Assembly: GCF_000237925.1 (NCBI RefSeq)
Contig: NC_031502.1
Location: 20,086,909 to 20,150,908, forward strand
Direction: 5' to 3'
DNA from: Schistosoma mansoni
Taxonomy: Eukaryota > Platyhelminthes > Trematoda > Strigeidida > Schistosomatidae
DNA length: 64,000 nt
In this document: positions 25,301-33,715 of the stretch, one piece after another
Position numbering within the stretch: the first letter of the stretch is position 1
Layout: each line of letters starts with the position of its first letter
Program-made: the position numbers and the translations under genes
Notes under the pieces: model-generated
Databases searched by the model: none
Seen by the model: the letters and a program-made list of their open reading frames with translations, nothing else
Told to the model about the DNA's origin: nothing

Positions 25301-27373
25301 TAGGCAGAAACGACGAAAAGGCAACGACGTGTGTCCCTATCCTTCCGAGTTCTTACGGAGCCATTTAGCCGGACAGCACACAGGCGACTGTTAACGGGGA
25401 TCCATTCTAGTAGTGCCTGTTCTGCCCTTGTACTTAGTGTTATGCCTACACCTGCAAGTCCGCGAGAACTAGCCAACGGGTCGCCAGATACACGGAGGGT
25501 GTATTTCGTCGGCTGTCCATTTTGGCGAGGTGAGGTCAAGTGAATGACCACACTGGGATCCTGTATGCGTGTTTCGGAGACACAGCATACATCAATGGTA
25601 CGAGATTCTAGAGTTTTAGCTAAGGAGGCCTGTTGACCGATTTGGCATAGGGTACGTACGTTGAAGGCTCCAATGTGTAGTTTGGAGCGAGGTTTTAGTA
25701 GACCTGGGACAGCGTTTCGCGCACTAGAATCGTTGGCCATGGTGACACTTGAGGAGGAAACCGGAACAGGAAGTTTAGTGTTGAAAGTCAAGGTAGAAGG
25801 AATAGTAGGAAGTGAAGAAGGAGATTGATTATGAATACAGTGGTCTTGAGTGTTGTTAGAGGTATGAGGGCAGTTATCACTTCCCGGTTGCCCACACCGT
25901 GGAAGGGTTCTTCTAGAGGTACCTGAAAAGGAAATTGGGTTAGAAGTGGTCTTAATGACCTGAGAGCGTGACCGCAGTGCCCAAGGGACAACTGCTTGAG
26001 GTCGGTCACACACGACCTTTTTGTGGGTAGTTTTTGTGTTAGCTCCGTTCTTCAAAAAAACCTTACCGCCGGAGACGGATATCCGTGGGATAAGGCGAGG
26101 TGTGCATTTTTAGGGTCGACCTTTTCTAACCCCACCCCTCCTTGTGGGAAGGCAGCATCGCTGTCATGCTGGTTGTCTGAAGGAAACACCTTACTGCTGT
26201 CACACCTCTGTACAGTCAGCAGTACGACTTCGCCTTCGGACCTTGGGTTTGCTGCTTTTAGTCTCACCGCTCTTCAACCGACCTGTCTGGCATGGTAGGA
26301 CCTCGAGGAACGATTGTTCCAGCCAGCATAGCTCGATTGCTTCATCACGATAGGCAAGCCCGACCACCACGTCAAGGTAGCAGCAACGATCGGGGATATC
26401 AATGTCCTGACTATGACATTCTTTCTTTAGATACCAGGGTGACATGAGTATAAGCGGCTACAAAACGTCAGACACGACAATGAGTTAATTGAAAAGGTAA
26501 ATCGTAATTTAACCTGGAGTAGTGTCAACGCTATACTAAGTTAAAAGTTCAGAACAACTTGTAACAAGCCAATGACTGCATGTTGGTTATGTGGTGATTG
26601 GCATTATGTACTATTCTCTCCTTTGAAGAAGCATAAATGTCAGTATACTGCGCAGCAGTTCGTTCTGTTCTACTTTACGGCTGCGAAACATGGCCATTAA
26701 GAGTAGAAGATACTCGTAGGTTACTAGTATTTGACCACAGATGCCTTAGAAATATTGCTCGCATCTGCTGGGATCACCGGGTAAGTAATAGTGAGGTTAG
26801 ACGCAGGGTATTAGGGAACGATGGTAAATCAGTTGATGAGGTGATGAATCTTCATCGACTGAGATGGTTGGGCCACGTGTTACGTATGCCTGAACATCGA
26901 TTACCACGACGCGCAATGTTGACTAGTGTAGGGGATGGTTGGAAGAGAGTTAGGGGCGGCTAAACCAAAACGTGGCATCAGTGCTTGAAGTCACTAACTT
27001 CTAGTCTGAGCCATGTTGGTAGATGCAGACTACCTGGTTGGGGTCCGCGTGACTATCGTAACCAATGGTTGGAGACTCTGGGTGACATGGCTCAGAATCG
27101 ATCACAATGGCGTAGGTGTATACACTCCTTATCTTCCCTTAAACCTTGAGATTAAAATTGCTTCATAACTTTTTTCCTTCCTATACTATATCCTTATATA
27201 CAACCTTTCTTTATATACTACCACCACTAAATTAATTACTTCTATGAATCCGGTGTTCATCTTGTTGTGCTAACGAGGTATGGCAACTTGGACCGATGCA
27301 TATATGTGCCTAGTCCTACGTTGTCGCTGACTGACTGACTGATAAATGTCAGGTGTTCAACAGACGTGGACAG

Positions 27374-27447
<74 letters not shown>

Positions 27448-27725
27448 TCATGTCGCAAAGAAAATGTTACAAGCATATTTGATACCTACCTCCACGTCGG
27501 TTGAATGCCATAAGTGGAGATGACTGATTCTGTGCACCAGACATGACTATTCTCTCTGGCACTTTCATATTGTCATTCTCAGAAGAATTGAGTGATAAAT
27601 TCATCTGCGATAAACTACTTGGATCCAATGATATTCTATCAGGAACTCTCATCTTTGAGTTGATGTCTTTGATAAAACTAGGATCACAGCTACCTTGTGT
27701 GTAAAAATCATCTAGGATGACGGAC
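19016..27725 (-). CDS. MFF: Mitochondrial fission factor (MFF/Tango11) homologue, 5' end not found
   Basis: Supported coding exons, in minus-strand order: 27725-27490, 20264-20120 (or from 20286) and 19304-19016; 21797-21668 is a possible extra exon. The first carries two copies of the family hallmark, MRVPDRISL and MKVPERIVMSG, spaced as in animal MFF. The middle exon resembles the region before the LDLERP motif of human MFF. The last exon has SIVVDTRRIRLLENRINEIE (a short coiled coil preceded by the SIVVD/LTVVD-like motif) and then a single membrane segment, YITFGGYFVLKFLRLLF, one residue from the stop. MFF is a tail-anchored outer-membrane adaptor that recruits the dynamin Drp1 for mitochondrial fission; that role is family knowledge. 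The exon bearing the initiator was not identified. The gene is head to head with the FBF1-like gene. Confidence 0.72.
19425..19860. mobile_element. Family B inverted pair
   Basis: Antisense unit 19425-19681 joined head to head to a sense unit 19682-19860. Each arm has a CTGACGA...GAAAC core with AAA after the cleavage triplet. In the MFF intron before the last exon. Confidence 0.7.
20120..20286 (-). CDS. MFF: MFF middle exon
   Basis: Minus-strand reading gives PVPLQHALEPLPTSLVLNE and HYPDLERLTIEKREIE, comparable with the PPRVLTLSERPLDFLDLERP block of human MFF. Donor gtaaga at 20119. There are two acceptors: one after a long T-rich tract (exon from 20286, needs phase 0 upstream) and one 22 bases later after atttag (exon from 20264), which matches the phase left by the MxVP exon directly. 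Confidence 0.65.
20383..20849 (-). mobile_element. Family D retroposon with target duplication
   Basis: Flanked by TGGTTATACCA at 20383-20393 and 20839-20849. Has an internal deletion of roughly 70 bases relative to the 53-kb copy. In an MFF intron. Confidence 0.75.
20945..21520 (-). mobile_element. Diverged LINE family 1-related 3' end
   Basis: Antisense copy starting with a CAGTCAGTCAGTCAG tail and extending into a decayed C-terminal coding region. In an MFF intron. Confidence 0.55.
21668..21797 (-). CDS. Candidate extra MFF exon (uncertain)
   Basis: Acceptor gatttctag and donor gtaagt bound 43 open codons (TMENELIESVNHFTNFENH then ILGVLTADINTKRAFGFS). It ends in phase 0, which is what the next exon needs if that exon uses its best acceptor at 20286. 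It has no MFF similarity and sits just outside an LTR, so it may not be an exon at all. It would require the upstream exon to use a weaker donor. Confidence 0.3.
21839..22150 (-). repeat. LTR of the Ty3-like fossil
   Basis: A 312-base unit with TGTTAT...ATAACA ends, preceded by a purine-rich tract (AAATGGGAGG) as expected for a 3' LTR. It contains a TATA-like box and an AATAAA-type signal on the minus strand. Confidence 0.6.
22475..22486. repeat. Target-site duplication, left copy
   Basis: GATATCAATGTC, repeated exactly at 26395-26406 on the other side of the full-length LINE. Confidence 0.85.
22487..26394 (-). mobile_element. Full-length RTE-like LINE (family 1) with 12-base target duplication
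   Basis: The 3.9-kb element is flanked by GATATCAATGTC at 22475-22486 and again at 26395-26406. Its 3' end (22487-22674) carries a (CTGA)n-type tail. Its 5' leader (about 340 bases) is shared with the inverted copy at 15.24 kb. Exact duplications and one open frame suggest a recent insertion. It lies inside an LTR-element fossil within an MFF intron, on the same strand as MFF. Confidence 0.88.
22675..26055 (-). CDS. RTE-like LINE polyprotein: endonuclease and reverse transcriptase, intact
   Basis: An uninterrupted frame of 1126 codons. The first ATG in frame is at 25740 (residue 106), giving a 1021-residue product. The apurinic-type endonuclease starts near residue 126 (LHIGAFNVRTL) and shows VVVAGDFNAQ and DSDHALIRARI. 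The reverse transcriptase shows [40 protein letters not shown] and the catalytic EYADDIVLF. The C-terminus has the RTE-type [20 protein letters not shown] region. It would copy the element RNA at a nicked target. An upstream minus frame (26267-26052, ending YPSPAVRFF) meets this one at a run of seven T; a one-base change in that run would fuse the frames, so the true start may be further upstream. Confidence 0.85.
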   Translation of the reverse strand: MKNGANTKTTHKKVVCDRPQAVVPWALRSRSQVIKTTSNPISFSGTSRRTLPRCGQPGSDNCPHTSNNTQDHCIHNQSPSSLPTIPSTLTFNTKLPVPVSSSSVTMANDSSARNAVPGLLKPRSKLHIGAFNVRTLCQIGQQASLAKTLESRTIDVCCVSETRIQDPSVVIHLTSPRQNGQPTKYTLRVSGDPLASSRGLAGVGITLSTRAEQALLEWIPVNSRLCAVRLNGSVRTRKDRDTRRCLFVVSAYAPTDCSHDEVKDDFYRKLSELLQKAKRSDIVVVAGDFNAQVGSLNQTERHLGGCFSIPAQRTDNGDRLLQLCSDNRLFLASTNFKHKERHRLTWRPPSPNQRWTQIDHIVISHRWRGSIEDCRSYWNTCLDSDHALIRARICLRLNGRRKITLRRPIRIELEDEKAKCEFQKQLSSHLGSSVNETDRDAAWKDIRTAVETAVTSISHLNHRAPKNQWISSKSISLMDSRKLIPSGSEHDEERKEIRSRLTKSLRNDREQWWATKAKEMEKAVAVDNTSQLFRLIKETGIKKSSVSETISEKDGTLICSQPKRLERWTEHFKEQFSWPSATAQLPTIPRKPEWNIEVGPPTLLEVQKAISNLKRGKAAGPDGLAPEVFKYGGPILAIRLTNILAKIWETDVIPSDWSQSLIVPIYKKGSKSSCDNHRGISLTNIASKILASIIIGRLTKTRELQTRENQADFRPGRGCIDHIFTIRQVLEHRHAYRRPTMIVFLDLKAAFDSVDREVLWQCLSLKGVSEKYINLVKALYSNTISRVRAYGELSYDFTTSSGVRQGCPLSPFLFNFIIDLLLEITLSSTESTGIDLLPGGPLSDLEYADDIVLFGEDAGKMQSLLLELSNNARMFGMRFSPSKCKLLLQDWPASTPELRIGSEVVERVDNFTYLGSLISPNGLVSDEISARIQKAHLAFANLRHLWRRRDIRLSIKGRVYCAAVRSVLLYGCETWPLRVEDTRRLLVFDHRCLRNIARICWDHRVSNSEVRRRVLGNDGKSVDEVMNLHRLRWLGHVLRMPEHRLPRRAMMTSIGDGWKRVRGGQTKTWHQCLKSLTSSLSHVGRCRLPGWGPRDYRNQWLETLGDMAENRSQWRRCIHSLSSLKP
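26395..26406. repeat. Target-site duplication, right copy
   Basis: Second exact copy of GATATCAATGTC flanking the full-length LINE. Confidence 0.85.
26633..27352 (+). mobile_element. LINE family 1, 5'-truncated copy with target duplication
   Basis: The 3' 700 bases of the family 1 LINE in sense orientation, including the codons for [15 protein letters not shown] and the (CTGA)n tail. Flanked by ATAAATGTCAG at 26633-26643 and 27342-27352. Lies upstream of the Ty3-like fossil within an MFF intron. Confidence 0.82.
27380..27443. repeat. (TA)n microsatellite
   Basis: About 32 uninterrupted TA units just after the donor side of the MFF MxVP exon. Confidence 0.95.
27490..27725 (-). CDS. MFF: MFF exon with the two MxVP motifs
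   Basis: Acceptor gttcatag, donor gtaggt. Open through 78 codons containing ILDDFYTQGSCDPSF, KMRVPDRISL and NMKVPERIVMSG. It enters by completing a codon after two bases, so the split codon could even be the initiator ATG, but this is unproven. A (TA)n tract sits 48 bases beyond its donor. Confidence 0.75.
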
Positions 27726-27964
27726 CTATGAACAAAAAAGTTAGAGTATATCTCCATAAAATTTAAGTAGCCAAAAATGTTAAGGACGATTTCCATCAAA
27801 AAAAGCATTTAGTAGAATATCATAGAAAATTAGGTCATTTTTTGTTTCAAAGCATGATTTCCTTAAACAGGTTGCATTTTATAACTTTAAACGGGAATCA
27901 AGTACAAAACAATTAAGTCTCAGTGAAGGGTGGGAAGTAAAATCTTTAAGTTTTCTAACTTAAA

Positions 27965-28380
27965 TGCCTTGGTACGGCCAAGAGTGGGGAGAGTCCGCTC
28001 TCCCTCTCCAAATGCTCTCACATGGTCACGCGTATATAGCCTCTGCCACACAAGTCCTACTCACTGCCTTCTCGTGGCGGGGATGTTTTTTTACGAAATT
28101 GAGAGGACGAAAAGCGAATGTCTGGCGCTTTAACCGGGTTAGTGGACACGGTGAGTCCACCTAGGGGAGTTGGAAAACTCTGATTCCAAACCAATGGTGC
28201 ACATGGGCTCCAGTATCCTGAGGTAACAAATGTCGTATGAACCAATTGTTGGTCACCGGCTACCATGGGACTGCATCTCCTTACGATGTTCCACTGCATT
28301 GTGGATCAGATCTTTTGGTCGAAAGCTCGGAGCGTGGCCCCCTAATAAAACCATAAGTTGTGCGTCAATGAATAATAACG
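27965..28380 (+). mobile_element. Family D retroposon, tail end missing
   Basis: Element-sense on the plus strand, starting ATGCCTTGGTACGGCC and ending near GTGGCCCCCTAATAAAACC. Upstream of the MxVP exon of MFF. Confidence 0.65.
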
Positions 28381-30479
28381 GTTCTAAATAAATAAACTGA
28401 ACACAATAATAAAAACTGCAAGTCATTATAATCTGCAGACTTGTAAGAATAAAGAGAACATTAGACAATATGGGAAATGTCAGGCGATGAGAAGTTGGGT
28501 TCGAGGAAGGTAGGCAAAAGCATTTGGACGAGAATGTTATGTGCTCTATCTGGTATCACTTGTAAAAGTAAAAACATACTTAATTCGGAATGAGCACATG
28601 ATGACCAACTGAACTTGGGTTTGTGTTAGATAGGAGTGAACTATGCACCTATGGTGATACTTCGTCACATAATTATATACAAACTCACTTGGAAATTTAC
28701 TCAGAAAGTATTAAGTAACGATGACGAAATTCTTTCAATACCCTATCGCTCTATTTTGGGGTCCTCGTCAAAGTCGTAGGGAATTTGTTAGTCTCCCTCA
28801 ACGTTTGTGGAAAAACCCTAAAGTGTTATAGAACTCTGGGGAAAACCCGAAACTTCCCCAAACATTTTGACGATTTTGTGCAATTTATCTAGATTCTTCT
28901 CTTGCGGCCTCTTTACAATGTACCCAAAACAGGCGAAATCGTCAACAAAATGTGGAGGTTGTGTATTCCATCACTTTACATAAAAGATAGAATTTTCCTA
29001 GCAAATCGATATCAATTTCGCACCGACACTTTATATAATACGTTTTAAATACACCCCTTATTTTTTAAAACTTAGGGAAGAAATGGTCTCACATGTGATA
29101 GGTCGGCCGTTTTTCTCACCGCTTGATCGCTAGCATGTGGCGCACACAAACAACTCAGCCGCGCAAGACTTTTCCAATGCTCAATAACTTGGGGTGTATT
29201 TGACAAGACAAAAAAAACCGGAAGGTGTGACAAAAAAACGTAGTTATTGATTAATTCTTATGAAATTCGAGGGGATTAACCGTTACTTAAAGGTGTAAGA
29301 ATTGATCGTGGAAGAATGTTTAAGATAATTTAGTGCAGTACCACTGGAACTAGAAAACCGTTAATCCTTTCAAAAAATAAAAGAGCTCAGTTCGAAGAAT
29401 TAACTTCACAGCATGAAGAACTGCTGTAGAGACCCTTTAGGATGAGTTTTCGGCATGTATCTAAAACAGTTTTGAATAGATCAGGGACCAAGCTATCTGG
29501 AATTATAGACAGAAATTGATGCTGTTTAGTACAGACATATCGAATTCAAGCACCTGAACAACCGTCCTGAAATACGGTATCTAGAAGAACACGTGGCTCA
29601 CATATATATCAGTTCAATTCTGTTGGGTTCACCTAAGACTTGGTCTGGTGATTGTATTTCGGAGAGTTTCAATCGTACTTATGCGTTAACAATCATATAT
29701 TATCATACCTTGTCATTTCAGCCAAATTTATTTCAATAAAAAAGGAAGTTCTGTGGTCATTAAAGTTAGGCTGAACAGTAACAAAATCACTATGTCGTAC
29801 TTAACACATTATTGAGTAGGAAGACTGATCACTAGACAATTAACTGCTAACTATTACTGTCGACTATAAGCCCGACATAGCGTACCCTCCGCACGCGAAA
29901 GTTACAATTTTCTGACAGGCTGCGAATGGAAAACTGATCACTACATACGGTAAGAGATACGCATAACTTAACGTACGTTTACGCACACACATTCACTGGA
30001 TTTTAGTTGTTGAGGATGTGAGAATGCCAACCAATCGTATAGACCTGCTACAACACAACAATCTTCTCACCGTCCCAAGCAAACGGAAGTTAGTAGATAT
30101 AAAAATTAATTGACTGTTCTTGGAACCTCATTTTCTGGTTGTAGATTATGTCTGGTCACAGTTAAAGATACAATCGATCCATACAGCTAAGGGGTACTCG
30201 ATAAATATCCCAAACCTTACAAAACACGACGTAAGCTGCCGTGTGCAGCCAGAAATTTTACACATTAGGTCGCAGCTACAGGACCACCTGTATATTCGAA
30301 AGTGGACTGAACAGCCTACGGAAAGCCAAAATAGGCCAAAAACGAAATCGAGAACTATCATGGACCCAATACGAAAATCATCGTTAGCTTTTCGTGTCGT
30401 TAGTTGCGCGTCGTTTTATCTATAAAAAAAGCCGGGGTAACGGTTGAATAGATCTTTGTTTAGGTCGTGGATCAGGATA
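28381..30479. other. Unassigned upstream region between MFF and FBF1-like genes
   Basis: No exon could be tied to either gene. Base composition is less AT-rich than elsewhere. It may include the MFF first exon and promoter, or leader/gag remnants of the Ty3 fossil that follows. The 101-codon frame at 30120-30425 is overlapped by an equally open minus frame and is unconvincing. Confidence 0.35.
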
Positions 30480-32815
30480 GTGAAAATATGATGCCTACAC
30501 AAAATAATGAAGTAAATGAATATTTGAGCCATAATGTTTTGATATTACTGATATGTTGCCCACCAACTCTTAACCAATCAACCTAAGCTGTTGCAACCTC
30601 TTGTCACACATTTAAGACCTGACAGATACCACAAAAAGCGAAACGGTTTCTCGAAAGCCTGTGTGATTGGAGAGCGTGATAAAATTATCACAGCTGCAGA
30701 AGATATTCCGCTCACTTCAGACGTTACGAATTTTTGCACATCCTTTTCAGTTTAAAAAAATTGTACACAAAATTTTCAGATATTTGTTGATGACGTATCC
30801 GTGGGTCTCAGCTTCGTGTGCGCGTATGTTGATGACTGCTTGATCCCAAGCCTGGATAGAGAAACGTAGTAGTGATGTAAACCTACAAAAAATTAAGATT
30901 GGAACCTACTTCTTGGACTTTCTCGGACACACCATTGATGCCCAAAGTTTTCGCCCTCTGAGAAGCAATGTGGGAGCCATCCTGGCCCACCTAGAACTAA
31001 CAACAGCCAAGTAATTGTATACCTTCAACGACGTGGAAAGACATTAGAGACGATTAGTATCGAATTGTGCATCTCTCACGATACCCTTAGCAGACCGGCT
31101 TCCTGAAAATGAGAAAATTATCAACTTTCACAACTCGAAAATTAGCATTCCACAAAGTTAAGGAACATTATCGCCAAAGCAACTATACTCGAACACCAGC
31201 ACATCAAAGCATCCTCCACTACCACCCTAGGCGCGTCGGAATTATCAATAGGAGTAGTCTTACAACTATCACCTGACAATTTCTGGTATCCTTCTTGAGA
31301 CGGTTGCAATACAATGAATCGGGATTTATGACCTTAGACAAATAAATCCTGTCATTGTATTGTGCCGTATTTAACTACCAGCGCCCTGTTGAATGCCTAA
31401 AATTCACTATTTCCACCGGTCACAAACCTCTCACCTTATCGTTAGGCTCATCTTCAGATAATTACTCCTCTCGAGAGTCTCGACGACTGGACTACATTTC
31501 GCAGTTTACTTTAGATAAACAACACATTTCTGGTGCAGAAAATATAGTGGCACACGCCTTATCTCGTATAACTTCCTCGAACAGCTTCCAAGGTATCTGC
31601 TTTCTTGAACCCACCCGGCTTCAAAAATTGGCCACTGAACTTCAGCACGCATTAGCTTTCACAACTCTGCAACTGTACTAAACAGATGGGAACAAGTAAG
31701 GAAACTTTGATATGTGACACATCCGCATGTTGGGATAGTCCAATCGCACCGAAACATTATCAACGTAACGTCATCAATACTCTGAAAAAACTTTCTCATT
31801 TAGGTGTTCGTTCAGCCGGCAAGCCCATAGAAAAACGATTTTGCTGGCCTGTAACGAATAAAGGTTTGAGAGATTGGATATGCTCTTGAGTAAGCTGACA
31901 GAAATCTAAGGTGATCAGACACCTAGGCTGTGTCCCGTAGGCTTTATAGCAACTCCAGACTCTTAGTTCTACCATGTTCATCCTGACTCGTCAGGACCCT
32001 TACCAACTTCGAATAGATACTGTCGCTTTTTAACGTGTGTAAACCGTTTCACATGATGACCGGAAGCAGTGCCTATCATGCACATTATGCTGTAATAGTG
32101 GCCCGCGCCTCCGTGTAACGATGAGCAGCAAGGTTCGGCAAACCTTCAAATATCACTGTAGACCGTGAAGGACATTTCGAATCTAAGCTTTGACGATGTC
32201 TTACCACACTTCTAGGGAGCACTCGATTTCGAACAACCACCAATCATCAACAGGCTAACTGTTTAGCAGATTGATTTCACCGACAGTTGAAGGCTTCACT
32301 TTCAGCGTAAAATATATCGAATTAGATTGACTCTCTTCCACTCGTGTTACTTTGTATTCACAAAGCAGATAAAGCCGACGTCGAATACACTGTAGCAAAA
32401 TTCGTTTATGGAATGACACTTCGACTTCAAGGTGAACTCGTGGGTTCTTTATCTCATTCACTGGATATGGATCTAAACTCCTACATGAAGGAGCTTACAA
32501 ACTCCATGAGTTCAGTAAAACCTGTTTCCACTCGACTGCAGCTAGCTGATACTTTCGTCCGACCCGCCTTACAACTTGACACACATCTTTGTACGCCGCG
32601 ATTCACTACTTTCGCCCGGCTAAACTGTATACGAAGGACCCTTCGAATCACACATCGAAAAGGTAAGTACTATACCACCGATAAGAACGGAACTAACGTT
32701 GATATCAACAATGGCAGTCCTAATGACACTAACTTGGAAGAAAATCCTTGTAGGTCACCAACATTTGTTACTTGCGTTGATGATTTGGGGCTTACTGGTG
32801 CTGGAAGAAAATAAC
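30480..32815 (+). mobile_element. Ty3/Gypsy pol fossil (CsRn1/Boudicca-like), broken
   Basis: Parts run in the usual order: reverse transcriptase remnant (about 30.75-31.0 kb, with a YVDD-type catalytic motif), RNase H (about 31.2-31.6 kb), and integrase with its C-terminal region (about 31.7-32.8 kb). It is heavily broken, with many disruptions, and looks old. No clear LTR pair was found; 28.4-30.5 kb may include leader or gag remnants. It lies between the divergent MFF and FBF1-like genes. Confidence 0.72.
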
Positions 32816-33657
32816 GTGACTACCCAGTCTAAGTCGATGTCACACCCCACAGTTAATAATTAACACAGGTTACCCTTCCGTCGTTTCCAGGTACCATAAT
32901 TACTTTGATGACTGTAACTAAAAATTAACGTTGTGACAGCAGTGTATTGGTAAAAATAGTAACAAAAGGAGAATGAAACCGCTTGATCGTGGACCAGTTC
33001 ATGGTGTGCAATCAGTTGACGCAAGCCGGTTGTCCATGACCTTATCGAGATTTGTAAACTGTTCGATACTCAGTGACCTAACAGCTGCGTGATTTGGCTG
33101 GGGACACTCCACTGGCCTTACAATACCCTCATCAAGGCGCCCGAAGGCCTTTCAACGTAACTAAAAAACTTTGTACTACGTAACAGATGACAAGTTATGG
33201 TTTTTATTCCAGTTGTTTGTCTAAAAGTCTCATCAATAGCTCTTACTAAGTTGATAAGCCTACACTGTTGCCCCAGTTAAATGAATAACATCAGTCGATA
33301 GTAAGGAATTCTGCAACTTCTTCTAACACTCCACCTTGTGAGGAATCGTATAGCATTTTATAGCTGTGTTTGATGGGGAGTGTGCTTATTTGGGATGGCT
33401 ACTTTGTCAATCTTCTTGACAGTATGTTACTGAAATTTGGACGCTTCGTGACTACAAGTGAATTAAGATTTCCTAAAACGTAGAAAACTGTTTGCACATT
33501 AGCATGTAAGGAGTTCTAAAAGTTTCCGATTTCTTGAGTACAATGAACAAGTCTTAAATTTGTTATATCCTAGAAAATTTCATAAAATACTCAAGGCTGG
33601 TGCTTTTTTAAAGGCGCACAATATGGTTTTGTTTATCCTCTCGTTGCCATAATACAT
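32816..33657. promoter_or_regulatory. Presumed upstream region and 5' UTR of the FBF1-like gene
   Basis: Lies between the Ty3 fossil and the first ATG. No clear TATA box. AT-rich in its last 250 bases. Assignment as regulatory is by position only. Confidence 0.3.
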
Positions 33658-33715
33658 ATGTCAACATTTTATAGTGATCTAGCAAAAGAAATAGAAGACG
33701 AAGATACTTCAGTAG
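33658..33715 (+). CDS. FBF1-like exon 1 (start codon)
   Basis: Begins with ATG and reads [19 protein letters not shown]. The donor is gttttt after GTAG, leaving phase 1. It joins exon 2 over a 102-base intron. The upstream 240 bases are AT-rich with no obvious further exon. Confidence 0.7.

Larger units (their letters stand above)
21839..26600 (-). mobile_element. Ty3/Gypsy-like LTR fossil, 5' truncated, interrupted by a LINE
   Basis: Contains the end of an integrase-type pol region (22151-22482), an LTR (21839-22150), and a further short piece beyond the LINE (from 26407 to roughly 26450-26600). No second LTR was found, so most of the element is missing. It is broken and older than the LINE that sits in it. 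Family placement rests on the pol C-terminal pattern and is approximate. Confidence 0.6.

Noticed and set aside
23321-25543. Several plus-strand frames of 70-107 codons
   Set aside because: All are antisense shadows of the LINE polyprotein.
27257-27451. 64-codon frame with alternating Tyr/Ile
   Set aside because: It is the translation of the (TA)n microsatellite.
30120-30425. 101-codon frame as a host gene
   Set aside because: An equally open minus frame overlaps it, it has no recognisable domain, and it lies beside an LTR-element fossil.
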